The notes below the pieces were generated by a model that saw only the letters and a program-made list of their open reading frames with translations, was not told where the DNA came from and made no database searches. From Clitopilus passeckerianus (Eukaryota; Basidiomycota; Agaricomycetes; Agaricales; Entolomataceae): a stretch of 64,000 bases of DNA. The stretch lies in contig CALYLX010000069.1 of assembly GCA_944990035.1 (NCBI GenBank), forward strand, positions 124,001 to 188,000, written 5' to 3'. This document shows, piece by piece, positions 1-11,353 of the stretch; the stretch's first letter is position 1, and each line of letters opens with the position of its first letter. The position numbers and the translations under genes are program-made.

Positions 1-46
1 TCCATGGCTACGATGCTCGTGAAGACTAATGGCCATCATGCTCCAG

Positions 47-483
47 TACCAGACCGCTCAACCCCATCAGGCTCATCTCTCTCATGAACTTATCGGGGGC
101 GCTGCCGCCTTTGAGGTAAGCCATTTCGTCCTCATAATAATTACAGCAGGCTAAGGGCATATACACAGGCCATGAAGGCGTACGAAGAGCATGCCGCCGC
201 CAACGGTCACCCAGACTCTCACGCTAAGGCCAAAGAATTCGCGTACGTCACTACTTCGACGTTGGCGTCAAATAATGACATTGCATTATAGCATTGGCCT
301 CGCTGGCGCTTTCATTGATCGAGAGGTTGAGACCAAGGGCGTAAGTCTGCAAATACAATTGCTGTTGAGTAATTTATCTGATGAACTTCCAAGTTGGACT
401 TCGTTGACAGGGAACGTGCCAAACGCCATGCCAGGGAGCACATCGAAAGTGTCAGCCCTCAGGACTTCGGTGGAAACTATTGA
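47..483 (+). CDS. CipC-like (DUF3759) stress protein, 5' end outside window
   Basis: Four exons are visible: 47-115, 169-242, 292-340 and 394-483. The spliced frame reads through a His-Glu-Leu-Ile-Gly-Gly-Ala core, a His-rich helix, a Phe-x-Asp-Arg-Glu-Val-Glu segment and a basic Arg/Lys/His tail, ending at TGA 481. This is the pattern of the fungal CipC family (DUF3759, first described as concanamycin-induced protein C in Aspergillus), small soluble proteins of unknown biochemical role linked to stress. The first exon lies upstream of the window; the acceptor CAG at 44-46 sits where the homologous gene at 5551 also has an intron. All four junctions are canonical GT-AG and keep phase. Family call is confident; function is not known. 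Confidence 0.8.
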
Positions 484-2772
484 GCAAGGACTCTAGAATG
501 CGTGTAAATCATTTTGTATTATTCCCAGTCGCAAATATCACTTGGAGACCCCTGATTTATTTGTTGCTTGTCCCATCAAATCGAGGTGCAGTTCGAGTGT
601 GCCAGATCAGAACTTTGTTTGTGTCCACCATACTCAAGGTTCGACTTTAAAGACACATTGAAAGCGATTACTACAGCCTAAAATCTCTAGCCGAGCATCT
701 TTGTCGAACGACGAGCACGCGGATGACAGGAAGATTAATATCGTTTGAACCTTAGACCTGAGTTTCGCAAAGTCGAAAAGCTCAAGAATTAACTGGTCAA
801 ACACGAGATTTCCCATTCATTCCCACCTTTTTCAATTAATTCGGGCATAAACTGGACACATCTCGTCAGATATACTTTCACATCCGAGTCTACTACATCC
901 TCGAAGCGACAAAGGTCTCATCAGCGTGCGTAGCGTCCCTTGCATACCACATCGTCTAACAACACTCAGCAGGATGGCGAGAAAGTCATCAAACTCTTAT
1001 CTACGCGACGGTAAAGATGGCATCGGCCTTGGGCCTTTGCCACTGGCCACTGTCCTATTTTCGTGAGGATCATACTGTATTTCACATCGGCATATAAGCA
1101 GGAATGTGCACACCGTGTCCCCTACGTGTCCCTCCTACATTCCTTGACTTTTCCGGGGCGTGGAGGCATGATCATGCAACTTTTGTTACTTTACCTCCCT
1201 CGTCGAAAATGCGGATTCAGGATTGAGGTACGGTCTGACCAGTAGGATCGTTTTGTTGCACCTCAATTTCAAGGCCCCATCATTCGGTCGGTCAAAGCCT
1301 CTACAAGCCAGAGCATGTCGCGAGCAATATCCGATGATTCGAGGATCCAAGCTGATCCTTGGGGTTGGCTGACCATAACCCAAGAAAGAACACTCGCACC
1401 GAGGAAGATGCTTAACAAACCAACCCCCAGCCTGTGTTCCTGGTCACAGTCCGATAGGGAAAACCAGCGAGAAAATGGGGAATCTGGCAAACCCTTGGTG
1501 GTTCCTCTACCTATTTACCAGCCTCTTCGACGACCTTCCTTCAGTCCCGCTCCTGCAAACCAATCTAAACGGGGAGAAGGCCAGTCCGCAGGCGCGCCAG
1601 TCCATCCACCATTGGCCTCGGTATCAGGACGTCAATTATGTTCATTTCCACGTGGACGAGACTTCTGAAAGTATCAGATTGGCTCGACCTGGTGATCCAT
1701 TTCTGACTCTCAAATAGGATCGCCTTGTATTTGATTTCCACGTGTACGAGGCATACTAGACTTTTAGTCGATCCCGACATGAACTCGGACAAACTTACAT
1801 GTTTCAGATCCAATGTAGGATATTCTTCGTCGACACCTCCTGAAGCTCAGTAGACCTAGCTTCTTTCCACAATACCGTCCTAACTCCTAAGAAGAGATTG
1901 TGCAGGAGAACATTCCTCAATTCTCCGAATGCGATCGCGATCGCCATTCAGGTTCGTCTCACGCTGGAGTTAGATAGCCTCTATGTCAAAAAAGGCGGCA
2001 ATGCTCATAGAAAGGTTAACACCAAAGAGCAATCTTGTATCTAATTGCCTGCCCTAGATGATCATCTGAGGAATCTAAGCACAACGAAGGATGAAGCAGA
2101 AGGGAGCTAACGCAGCTAGATCAAGAGCTAGTGCATTAGTGTCTGATTTGACGACAAGTTGTTCATTGCGGCAGGCGCGCACGTCGATATCATGGGATAT
2201 CATGCATATCATGGGTCGACCACATTTACAGTCAGGCTACTCCCGGAATTTGACGGTCAAGTGGACAGTAAATTCAATATCGTCCATAATCGATCATGAT
2301 CATGCATCATTTGAATCATTCATTAACCTCTCTCGAACGATTGGACGCCTTTCAATTTATTCCCTTCCTTTTCGTTGGAAATTTCTCGGCCTCCGGAAAA
2401 ACGCCATGTGCTTGAGTCCTCACTTTGACAAGTTTCGGCATCATCCCATGACTTTCAAGTTAGAATTAAACTAATCTTCCCCGGTCGCGTGGCAAATGTC
2501 CATTTTGCCCATCGAAAGCCACGCGAACGATGAGACCGCCTCCCCTGGCCCTTTCCACTTCTTTCCATCCGCCAAGACATTTCTTTTCATTTGCCAAAGG
2601 TAATGTCAGGGAGGCGACTGTGATCATGACCGGATCATGATGCGAAGTCACACCGAAGTGCCACCTAGACCAATTCATTGAGAGCAGAATTGGCGGAAGG
2701 GAGAGTTGAACACACCGCCGGAGTTCATCCATAGAGTTTGACATTGGAAGGCGATGCAGCGACTCTTGAAGC
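484..2772. other. Intergenic, no recognisable gene
   Basis: About 2.3 kb between the CipC-like gene and the esterase. Open frames here are short, lack splice-linked continuation and have no recognisable domain. Two near-identical short motifs (ATTTCCACGTGgACGAG and ATTTCCACGTGtACGAG) lie near 1643 and 1736; both contain CACGTG, the E-box core. A cluster of ATCATG/ATATCATG units lies near 2189-2220. The right end holds the esterase promoter. Confidence 0.5.
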
Positions 2773-2778
2773 TATAAA
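2773..2778 (+). promoter_or_regulatory. TATA box of CE5 esterase
   Basis: TATAAA 68-73 bases before the ATG at 2846, a spacing that fits a TATA-driven gene for a secreted, inducible enzyme. Confidence 0.5.
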
Positions 2779-2845
2779 GTTTTGGGGACGGAATCGTATC
2801 AGTACTCCAAGCCCTGCAAGCTCTTCAAGCCCAAGTGCTCTTATC

Positions 2846-3914
2846 ATGGTCCGCATCCGTATTGCATCCCTCCTCCTTCTCGGCGCCCCCCTCGTCTTCG
2901 GTAGCGTCATCGAGGAACGTCAGAGCGGTTGCCCACAGGTCCACGTCTTCGGTGCTCGTGAGACTACCGCTCCTCCAGGGTATGGTACCGCAGGTGCCGT
3001 CGTGAACTCTATCGTCGCTGCCTACTCCGGCGCAACCGCCGAGGTTATCACCTACCCTGCTTGTGGTGGCCAATCCTCATGCGGAGGTGTCAGCTACGCC
3101 AACTCCGTCCTCCAGGGTGTGAAGGCTGTCGCCAGCCAGGTCAACTCTTTCAACCAGAGATGCCCAAATACCGTCCTCGTCTTGGTCGGTTACTCTCAGG
3201 TACGTACCATACGTTGACCCTCTCCCTTAGAGCACGTTTACAAATGCCTGTTCTCTTAGGGTGGTCAAATCATGGACGACGCATACTGCGGTGGAGGTGA
3301 TACTAATGAAGGCCTCAACGACACTTCCATCCCCATCTCCACTGCTGCCCAAGCCAAGATCGCCGCTGCTATCTTCATGGGTGACCCTCGTCACATCCCT
3401 GGCCTTACCTACAATGTCGGAACTTGCAATGCAAATGGCGTAAGTACCAAATCCCCCGCAGCGTATCGCCTTTTAATCATACAAATCACGTTCAGTTCGC
3501 TCCTCGTCCCGCTGGCTTCAAATGCCCGTACGCAAGCAACATCCAGTCCTACTGCGATGCTGCCGATCCCTACTGCTGCAACGGCAATGACGCCAATACT
3601 CACCAAGGCTATGCTAACAAATACGGCTCAAATGCCCTCACTTTCGTCAAGAACAAGGTCAACGCCCTTCTCGGCGGCGGCAGCAACCCCACTCCCACCA
3701 CCACCCCAGGCGGCCCTACTACCACGCCTCCCCCAACTGGTGTAAGTCTCTAATCACGAAGTTTGCAAACAATGCATTGACTATATTTTCTTACGTCTTA
3801 TAGCAATGCTCCGCTTTGTACGGCCAGTGCGGTGGACAAGGCTGGACCGGACCCACGTGTTGCTCTTCTGGTACCTGCAAGGCCAGCAACGCTTGGTACT
3901 CTCAGTGCTTGTAA
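2846..3914 (+). CDS. Secreted CE5 acetylxylan esterase/cutinase-type enzyme with CBM1
   Basis: Four exons (2846-3199, 3260-3439, 3496-3741, 3804-3914) give 296 residues. Residues 1-18 form a signal peptide, followed by a short pro-like segment and the CE5 alpha/beta-hydrolase fold. The nucleophile is Ser117 in Gly-Tyr-Ser-Gln-Gly-Gly; Asp202 (in Asp-Pro-Tyr-Cys-Cys) and His214 complete the triad. A Thr/Pro/Gly linker follows, and the last exon alone encodes a complete C-terminal CBM1 with the usual Gln-Cys, Cys-Gly-Gly and Tyr-Ser-Gln-Cys-Leu motifs. The catalytic core resembles fungal acetylxylan esterases more than classical cutinases, so the likely substrate is acetylated xylan, with the CBM1 holding the enzyme on cellulose. 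Exon boundaries coincide with the linker/CBM boundary, so the CBM is a separable exon module. Exact substrate is inferred. Confidence 0.92.
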
Positions 3915-4307
3915 ATCTCTACAGACATATCAAGTAGCATGTTTATTCTTATCGCGTAGTCAGTTCTTTGAAATCAAAATTTGTGCTGTACATTATAGCT
4001 GTAAAGACCATTCGCTGCATGTTGCTTCCGAGCACTTGCTGAACACTCTGCCAGTGGACGACCGCAAGTATCATGTTTTCCTTCTGCGCCAGGCCCCCTG
4101 GGCCCCTAAAAATATGTGACTCGGACGCGCAAGTCACACCAGTCCAGTGACCTGGCCAGTGGTTTCCAGGAGGGATCCCTTCTATTGCAATGACCAGTTC
4201 TCGTTCACGTCAGAAACATCAATTATTGGTTCGAACAGTCAACTTATTGCACTTCAATGTTGAAGGAAAGTGTGCATTCCGGTTTCAAAGGACCACAGGG
4301 CTGTCAA
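3915..4307. other. Convergent intergenic region
   Basis: 3' flank of the esterase and of the broken F-box gene on the opposite strand. No gene, RNA or repeat seen. Confidence 0.5.
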
Positions 4308-5187
4308 CTACCAGGGTTCTATAGCCTCGATGAGCACATCTTCCCCTTCCCAGTCCCTGACCAGCTTTTGGAAGCGGTTTAAATTCTGAACAGTCATCGG
4401 CCTCATGTCATACTCCAGACGAACTCGCTGCATGTAGCGGCTTCCCTCAGGTTCACGCCGGCGGGCGTCTCGTCGCTCGAAGAAGGAAATGAGAGTGGGT
4501 AGGGAGGAGTCGTCTTTGAGGAAGGTGAAATCAAGGGGGGTCAAGTTCTTCAACAGAACCCCTGCCGAGATTTTGGCGAGAAGATGGGTTGGGAGAGGGT
4601 AAGTCAGCATGGAGAGGGTATTGATGGTGGGTGTGAGAATATTGAAAAGGCCTTTCAGCAGATTGGACGGATCATTCTCCGTTCCCACCATTAACTCCTG
4701 TAATTTGCACCTAGAACGTCTGATAAAGCTAAGAAAGAGTTCGGGAGGGCTCCAACACGTCCAAGTTGGGGTTGCTATCATTGAATGTGCCACAGTCGAT
4801 GCGAACTGTAATCCTGCCCAACCCCCTGGATAGGACTGCAGCTACGTTCTTCGAAAATTGACAACCCGAAGAGTTCAAGATGACTGGTGGATAACCAGGC
4901 GCGATATGGACGAGGTGTTTATGCCAGAGCGCAGGAGTTGCGATACACACGCGACGCCAGAAAATGCATGTGAAGATGATATTATTGTTCGTGTCTCTTG
5001 CCGGTTGCATTACCTTACACTGGGGGCATTGCCGGTCCCCGCAGAAAACGTTGAAACCATCGGAATCGACCAGACTAAATATATGGGTGAGCACATCGAA
5101 CGGGAGCTTCTCATTGCTGGGCCGGTTGGTGGATGAAGTAGGACGCCAGGCCTCCGCCAAAGAGATCATCTCCGGTAGATTTGACAT
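4308..5187 (-). pseudogene. F-box protein gene with one-base frameshift
   Basis: The ATG at 5187 opens a frame with an N-terminal F-box (Leu-Pro-Phe-Asp-Val-Leu-Thr-His-Ile-Phe near residue 25) and a Trp-Arg-Arg-Val-Cys-Ile-Ala-Thr-Pro-Ala-Leu-Trp motif typical of the large Agaricomycete F-box family. The frame ends at a TAG near 4734. A second frame, offset by one base, continues the family pattern (Ser-Phe-Ile-Arg-Arg-Ser-Arg-Cys-Lys-Leu-Gln-Glu-Leu) to a stop at 4308. The switch lies near 4740-4750 within a C-rich run, and no GT-AG intron of workable length explains it. Intact members would act as SCF ubiquitin-ligase adaptors. Either this is a recent pseudogene or an assembly error; a single extra base is enough to explain it. 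Confidence 0.65.
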
Positions 5188-5550
5188 GGCCCTCGTAGGA
5201 ATGGTATGAGTCGCGGTGGTGGTAGTCAATTTAAAAGTCCTCTGGTAGGTGTTGATGTTGATCAATGCGCTCTCGGAAACGACCGATGATTGGGTTGACT
5301 AGTACTTCCAAGAACTTTCGGCTTCTTGCTTAGAACCATCCACCTCTTTCTAGGCGTGTATGTGGGATTTCAGGCCGTGTTGGCACCGCAAATCGTTGGC
5401 GAAGGGTCACGATGTGCAGGTCAGAAGGGCCTGACGTCACAGAAATTGGGTCATCAACTGACAGCCTCCAGCCCCGCTCACTTTAAAAGGCCTCAATTCA
5501 GCCAATGGCTCCTTCAAAATACCCCTAACATCTACCAGAGTGCATAAAGG
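5188..5550. other. Divergent promoter region
   Basis: Lies between the broken F-box gene and the second CipC-like gene. A TTTAAAA element at 5482-5488, 63-69 bases before the CipC-like ATG, is the best TATA candidate. Nothing else recognised. Confidence 0.4.
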
Positions 5551-6147
5551 ATGGTTGGATTCAACGAAAACTCAGAGCAGGCTCAAGCTTACCTGAATGT
5601 GCGTATGATCACATTTACAATGTCAACATAGGTAATTCAGCTAAAGTCGAGCCTGGAACGTTCGTGCAGTATCAGAGAGAGAGTAGCAAAGAGCTGTCTC
5701 CCCAGCTCGTTGGGAAAGCTGCTGCATACGAGGCGGCGCTGAGGATGGATGACCACGTTAAGCACCAAGGTCTTCCCGACAACCACGAGAAGGCAAAGCA
5801 GCTCATGTGAGTGTTGGATCTTTTCGAGTTCATGCTCCTAGAGTCTCACTCATGAGGTAGGACAAACATTGCATCAGCCTTTGTTGACCGTGAGATTGAA
5901 GTCAAAGGGGTGAGTACTCCAACCACAAGAGGTATCAGGTTTGTTGATCAGGGCGACGTAGCTGACGAAGGTCGATAAACAACAAGCCAAGCGGCAAGGT
6001 ATGAGTTCTCGTGGGTAACCAAACTATTCGAATTGTTGATGTCATTTATGTATAGCCCAACAAGACATCAACGAACTCAGTGCAATGGACTTTGGTTACG
6101 TTGCTGACACCAGATACGTTGACCCGTCTAATCGCACAACCATGTGA
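5551..6147 (+). CDS. Second, divergent CipC-like (DUF3759) protein
   Basis: Five exons: 5551-5598, 5670-5806, 5861-5909, 5962-5998 and 6056-6147. The product starts Met-Val-Gly-Phe-Asn-Glu-Asn with the Gln-Ala-Gln-Ala-Tyr motif seen at the N-terminus of CipC proteins, then carries the Phe-Val-Asp-Arg-Glu-Ile-Glu-Val-Lys-Gly block shared with the gene at 47-483. The position of the first intron is the same in both copies. This copy is diverged: the His-Glu-Leu-Ile-Gly core has become Pro-Gln-Leu-Val-Gly and the tail is longer, ending Asn-Arg-Thr-Thr-Met. The two genes look like a local duplication separated by the esterase and F-box loci. A shorter first intron would break the frame, so the 71-nt intron ending at CAG 5667-5669 was chosen. 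Role unknown beyond family association with stress. Confidence 0.72.
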
Positions 6148-6246
6148 ATTTTATCAAGGAGTACACAAATCATGAATCCCATCTCATTTATTTGAATTGG
6201 TCTATTGTAATGTACAGTGCGAAGTATTCCTTCAAACTCAGCGTTT

Positions 6247-7518
6247 TCATTTCAAGAAGGCCCCGTTAGTCTCCTCCACAAGCAAATCGTATTCGGGTTG
6301 GAACTGTAGCAGGTTGAGTCCTCTGAACAGATCCAAGAAAATGAAAGCACCTACTGCTTGATATTGAGTATGTATATTTTGCATGAATTTAGCAGAGAAT
6401 TCGGCGTCTTCCTGATCGATGACGTTGATCTTGAGGCCTTGATTGGCAGCTGCACGCTCTGTCAAGAGCATGACCTTGCATTGCTTGTCGAGGGTGCTAA
6501 AAAGATTGGCAGCCTCGTCAACTGTCGCGCCAACTAAATTAACCTCTAAGTAAACTTTTGAAGTAGAGAGTATTGGATGGAGAACTTACGAGTCAGGAGT
6601 CCGTGATTTTGCAGAATGCACGCCTTGTACCTGGGTCCTAGAGCCTTCGCGATGTTCTCGCCTTCCTCTTTCGCAAGAACGACACCACCGAAGTTCTCGT
6701 AGACGGCGTGATTCTCCCAAAGCGCACAGGAATCTTGAGTTGTGAATTGAATTGGCTTGCCGAAAACGGACCAGGCTTTGCCATAGAGTGAGTGGCAGTG
6801 GGCGGCGGCGTTGATGTCAGGACGAGCTTTGTGGATGGCAGAATCTAAAGGACAAGGTCAAGAGTGGTCAGCATAGAGACCCATATTCGAGGTACACCTT
6901 GGCTCACGAATGAAGAAACCAGCGGCGTTGATAGGAAGCTGGGCACCGCCTGGTGAGGGACGACCATCCGGGCTGACAAGGACGAGCTTGGATTTCTGGA
7001 GAGAGCAGAATCAGGATTAAATGAAAAGTCGACCATGATAACAACCAACTCACAGTCATGGAGGAGAAGTGCACCGAAATCGGGTTCATCCTTCACCCAG
7101 AACGCGTTAGCCAATAGGACACGGGGACTTAGTCACGATAGCTCACCAGTAATAGCCAGGCTGAACTGGATCTCTGACAGTGATATGTCCTGCAAGACCA
7201 TCCCCGAATCCAGATTTACCCCAGAATCGGAACGCTGCAGCCATGTGTTCCTATGGGCGGTAGTGTCGTCAATCTCACCATTTCGACAAACGACTATTGG
7301 ATACCAACCTTGATCCATTCTCGTTCTTCGTAGGGGTCTTCGAATGTCGGAATCGCATCAAGTTTGACGCTTCCATCCTTGCTACCACGCCAGATTTTGT
7401 TGAAGTAAGACACATCTGCCTGATCGATACCAGACTGATTCTGAACGGCTGCCGCTTTAACGGGTCCACCGTTCTCTTCAGCGGCTTGGGGTTTGACGAT
7501 GTCGACTGAGGGGCTCAT
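6247..7518 (-). CDS. Class II aldolase/adducin-fold protein
   Basis: Seven exons on the minus strand: 7518-7309, 7250-7147, 7090-7054, 6995-6908, 6844-6590, 6533-6355 and 6303-6247, giving 309 residues. The class II aldolase/adducin fold is clear: Gly-His-Ile-Thr-Val-Arg-Asp-Pro, then Ala-Ala-Ala-His-Cys-His-Ser-Leu-Tyr-Gly with two zinc-type histidines, then Gln-Asn-His-Gly-Leu-Leu with the third. The C-terminus ends Val-Glu-Glu-Thr-Asn-Gly, usual for the fungal branch. Members use zinc to cleave or epimerise phosphorylated sugars; the substrate of the fungal cytosolic branch is not established. The last intron (6304-6354, 51 nt) is a multiple of three without a stop, so retention would add 17 residues. 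A TATATA element lies just upstream. Confidence 0.88.
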
Positions 7519-7570
7519 GATGTTGGGAAGCTACTCGAGAAATCTGGGGACCAATAACAATAGCTCCATC

Positions 7571-7578
7571 CTATATAG
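7571..7578 (-). promoter_or_regulatory. TATA-like element of aldolase-fold gene
   Basis: CTATATAG, palindromic, 53-60 bases upstream of the minus-strand ATG at 7518. Confidence 0.35.
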
Positions 7579-9545
7579 CCTGCAGGCGAGTCACATGAAG
7601 AGATTCAGGGCCTTTCATGAACTTCGCGAGCTCCGTCCTTACTCAGCCCGGTACATAGAACTGCCTGCTATCAGCTGAGGGTCAAAAGATTAGCAGCTAG
7701 TTGTGCTTCCTGAGAACCATCTGTGATTGGAGATAATAAGCCTTTCGTTTCATTTCCTCGAGGTGAGAAGAACCCGAGTTGAGAACAGCATCGTGGTGCC
7801 AGTGGACCATGGCCAGGTGTGCTATTGCCAGAAATGGAATTGACATCAAACGCGGTCACATGACTGTCACATGCAAATACGCCTTGAGGCTGAGCCAGGG
7901 CTGAGCTGCTCAATTCTTCCTCTTGAAGGGTGATTCGTTCAACTGGACCCGCTATTAATGTAGCGTATCGTCCGACGCACTCTGGGCTCGAAATACTCTC
8001 TGAAGAAGGAAACATTTATCTCGCCTTGCACCAACTATATGCTACCTATCTCATCGGATATCCTCCTTACCGCGATAGTTAGTGGATTCAAGTTACCCTA
8101 CGGCCCATAAGTGCAGAATCAAGCGCATATACTCATCCCATTAAGCAAGATAATGGATTCCCGGGGGCCTCCGTTACTCTAGCCTGATTCTAGCCAATCT
8201 CTGAGGACGATCAATATAGCTTTGGGCTATTCAGGAACTTCGAAGCGTGAGTCGCTATGAACTCATGGTGGTGAGAGCTAGCCTCCCAGTGCTTTCAAAT
8301 TGTATTTTGTTGGTATAAAACTGGCTCGTTAGTCTTCCGTGATCCCTTTTGCCTTGTGTCTCATCATCTCTTCTAATTGTCTTCCATAACGGACTTGAAC
8401 TCAAATGAAACCTTCGACCTTCGCTAGAAAGAGATTCTCTTGGGGATCCCCTGTTATGTGCTCGCGCTTCTGTCGCGCTTACCTTGAATGGTTCCATATG
8501 CACCGATACCGGGTCCGATGCAGCGCTTCTGTGACTCTTTGACGTTGCGACTCCGAGTGTCACCAACTGCTCCAACTCTGATTAACAGAGCTCGGTAAAG
8601 AGATGTTGTTTGTCTGCCGCTAACAATTCAAAGACTCCTTTATCTGTCTATTGTAGCTCGTAAGGTGTTAAGCTTCCATCTCCTCAGTGCCTGTGCCTAT
8701 TCCCCTGGGCAAATGTTGAGCTCTGGATATGCTTGGACTGCTCTACTTGTCGCCGGGTCGGTGCCAATACCTAACCTCACGGACTTGGAAACGCCGATTT
8801 AAACTCTGGGCTTGAAACGGCGACTGCTCGACTGTTGACAACTTTCGGCGCCCACTCTACTTATCTCTATCGAACGCACTGGTTTCAATATGATTGCTAT
8901 ACAGTGGTCACGTTCAATGACGATGGGGATATGCCCCGTCGTACTCCCTTACCATGCGCCTCAGGCATAGGATGCACTGAGAAAGATCTGTTCAGCCACA
9001 GCAGACTTTGTATCGTCTTATGCCCCTCTTTCCCTGGCTTCAGCCACACGAGTCTATTGGCAGAGTCAAGCCCTTCTCATGTATCACATTGTTTTCATTT
9101 ACTTCCGGACCTTTCCAAGGTAATTGGAAATATCTGAGATTCAGTGAGCAAATCGTCTGATAGCCTCAACATGAGATCTGGGAGGGAAAGGAAAATAGGA
9201 GAGATCAAAATAGTTTTGGTATCAAAGTATCGCCAAAAGGAAAGTATCAATGTCGGTCAAGACGTCCGCTCGACGCCGAGCGTGTAAAAAGTCTCCGAAG
9301 TCGCACACGGCGCGGCTTTCCTTCAGGGTTACGTTCGAGGTGTATGTTTTTCCGTTGAATTAGGAAAATCTAAGTCTCTCACTGGTCGAAACAGATCTGC
9401 ACTGTTGCTTTCTTGAATGCCGAGCGCGGGAAACACCGACGCGCCTGTGGGATGATATTTAATGACCTTGCAACATGCAAATGGCTTGGAGCCTAAACTT
9501 TGTACACCCTCCACGTCGCCTGCAGCAAAATAGGTCTCTGCCGAG
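7579..9545. other. Intergenic, two doubtful minus-strand frames
   Basis: About 2 kb between divergent genes. Minus-strand open frames at 7671-8015 (114 codons) and 8255-8575 (106 codons) have no recognisable motif and no convincing splice link. A TATTTAA at 9456-9462 lies about 85 bases before the F-box gene start. Confidence 0.4.
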
Positions 9546-10397
9546 ATGGAGAAAGACACTCTTCCCGTGGAGCTCATCGAAATCATCATCTCCCTCACAT
9601 GGTCACGGCCCCAAACAAGAAAAGAACGCGTCCAGCTAATTGTGACGTCGACACTGGTCAGCAAAGCCTGGCAAGCGATATTCCAGCGTGTCACTGCTTC
9701 AGACATACACGTTCCACGCGCCTCATACATCCCAATCCTCCAAAAAGCCCTCCATGCATCAGTTCCTGAGGCAGGGGCACTTACATGTCGGTCTATCAGC
9801 CTCGTTGTCGCCTTTGCAATTCCAAGTGGCCAAGAAAGTCCCGCGCTCAGCTATTCTAGGTTCATTGCGGACTTGACACGCCACGAGCTTCCAAACCTGG
9901 AAGAAATATCCTTTGATTTCGTGAACGCCAGCTTGCACGATATCGTTCAGACCCTTGCCTCGATAACCTTGCCGAACATGGTGTCCAACCTAGGATTGAA
10001 GTGGAGTTCCTCCTCCGCTGGGTTGCCAAAAAGGACAACTACAAGTCTCACTTCGCGGGAGAGCCTATTTCTCCCTTCCGTACGAACTGCAAGAATCATC
10101 AATGGAAGCCCCGAATTGGTCGTCACGATCGTCTCGGCCTGTTGGAATCTCCTTAGTCTTCACGTTAGCCATGACATCAAAAACTCGAGCGATGCGGGAG
10201 CACCACGGCAGCCAGAGGCTATAGGGAAAGGAACGAGCAGGAATCTAGCTCAGACGGGGAAGCAGATAACGGTATGCAAGGATAGGTTTATTGGTTATGT
10301 TACAGTGCCAGTGCCTATTTGGATCGGTCAGTTAGTTGCGGAGAAGGATGGCGCGAAGGAGTTCAAACGTACATTCAGGCGTATGATACATGCATGA
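9546..10397 (+). CDS. F-box-like protein, single exon
   Basis: An uninterrupted 283-residue frame. Residues 5-45 match the Agaricomycete F-box-like signature: Leu-Pro-Val-Glu-Leu-Ile-Glu-Ile-Ile, then Leu-Val-Ser-Lys-Ala-Trp-Gln-Ala-Ile-Phe. The rest alternates hydrophobic and polar stretches like leucine-rich or tetratricopeptide-like substrate-binding regions of this family, without a named domain. The likely role is substrate recruitment to an SCF ubiquitin ligase through Skp1. It is the second of three F-box loci in the window and the only one without introns. The last ~70 residues (basic, ending Arg-Arg-Met-Ile-His-Ala) show no family pattern. Substrate unknown. Confidence 0.72.
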   Translation: MEKDTLPVELIEIIISLTWSRPQTRKERVQLIVTSTLVSKAWQAIFQRVTASDIHVPRASYIPILQKALHASVPEAGALTCRSISLVVAFAIPSGQESPALSYSRFIADLTRHELPNLEEISFDFVNASLHDIVQTLASITLPNMVSNLGLKWSSSSAGLPKRTTTSLTSRESLFLPSVRTARIINGSPELVVTIVSACWNLLSLHVSHDIKNSSDAGAPRQPEAIGKGTSRNLAQTGKQITVCKDRFIGYVTVPVPIWIGQLVAEKDGAKEFKRTFRRMIHA

Positions 10398-10462
10398 CGT
10401 GCTAGAACTAAAACAGATTGTCAGTAGATATTCATGGACTATAGAGTAGATATCAACCATAA

Positions 10463-11057
10463 TCAAGTAAACCATCCCTTGGGCTGGTCAACTTCCTCCT
10501 CCTTCGCTTCTCCGTCTCTCTTCTGCCTCAACTGTTCCAAGATAGCCTTGACCCCTTCAACGTCACCGATACTTGCCTGGCCACCATTCCAGTCCACGAC
10601 AATCGGCCACTTAAGAGCCGATGGATTGTCCTGAGCCAGTTTAGCGATAGCAGATACAGTCTGAGGCCTGTCATCTCCAGTTGGAGCAGCGAAGTGAGCT
10701 GATAAGAAGGCAGTTGAGGGCGAAATTGCTTTTGAAGGCAGGTAGGACATGATAGTATTCAGTTGGTCTGAAGTCGGAGCAGCCTCAACAACATCAAGAG
10801 TGAATTGCAGAGGTGGGCTGCTTGGCTTGTTCTGAGGATAAGGGGAAGAGATAGCATTTCTTAGCAGGGTCAGTGCCTTATTCGATGGTGGCGAAGAGGG
10901 TTGATGGCTGAAATCATCATTGAGAATACGCTGGTGCACGACCTGGGATTTTGACCTACAAGATAGAGATTTCGGGCTGAACAAAGGCTATAATTCAACT
11001 ATTGTTCCATATTCCATTGATTGAACTCACCAACGCCCGCTTGAATGAATTGAACAT
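10463..11057 (-). CDS. FMP46-like mitochondrial thioredoxin-fold protein (DUF1687)
   Basis: Two exons on the minus strand: 11057-11031 (Met-Phe-Asn-Ser-Phe-Lys-Arg-Ala-Leu) and 10942-10463, total 168 residues. The match is to the fungal DUF1687/FMP46 family, redox-type thioredoxin-fold proteins found in yeast mitochondria: Ser-Ser-Pro-Pro-Ser-Asn-Lys-Ala-Leu-Thr-Leu-Leu near the N-terminus, Pro-Thr-Ser-Asp-Gln-Leu in the middle, and the hallmark Trp-Pro-Ile-Val-Val-Asp-Trp-Asn-Gly-Gly near the C-terminus. The basic, hydroxylated first exon fits a short mitochondrial presequence. No Cys-x-x-Cys is present, so classical disulfide reduction is unlikely. It shares a ~300-bp divergent promoter with the rhodanese gene, which suggests co-regulation in sulfur or redox metabolism (inference). 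Confidence 0.78.
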
Positions 11058-11353
11058 GACTGTTTACGACGAAGATCGCTTGAGCCAGTCTCCTCTCCCG
11101 AGTTCCGAAGCCGAGTCAGTGAGTTCATGGCTTTGGTTCTGGGGCTTTAGCCAAGCTTTCGCAAATACGCACAAGCTATTGTACCTCGGTTTCCCTCCAG
11201 TAAGCTTTCGACCAGATGACGGCGAAAACAACGAAATGAGGAAATCCGTTGCAATGATGGCGGTCAAATGGCGGTCCCTCGCAATGGTGTTATGTATAAG
11301 CAACCAGCTGCCTGCTTGATTCTCTGCTTTGATTCCAAAAATTCACGTTGAAC

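Noticed and set aside
1643..1757. Repeated CACGTG-containing words as a possible promoter pair
   Set aside because: Only two copies, more than 1 kb from either gene start; recorded but not called a regulatory site.
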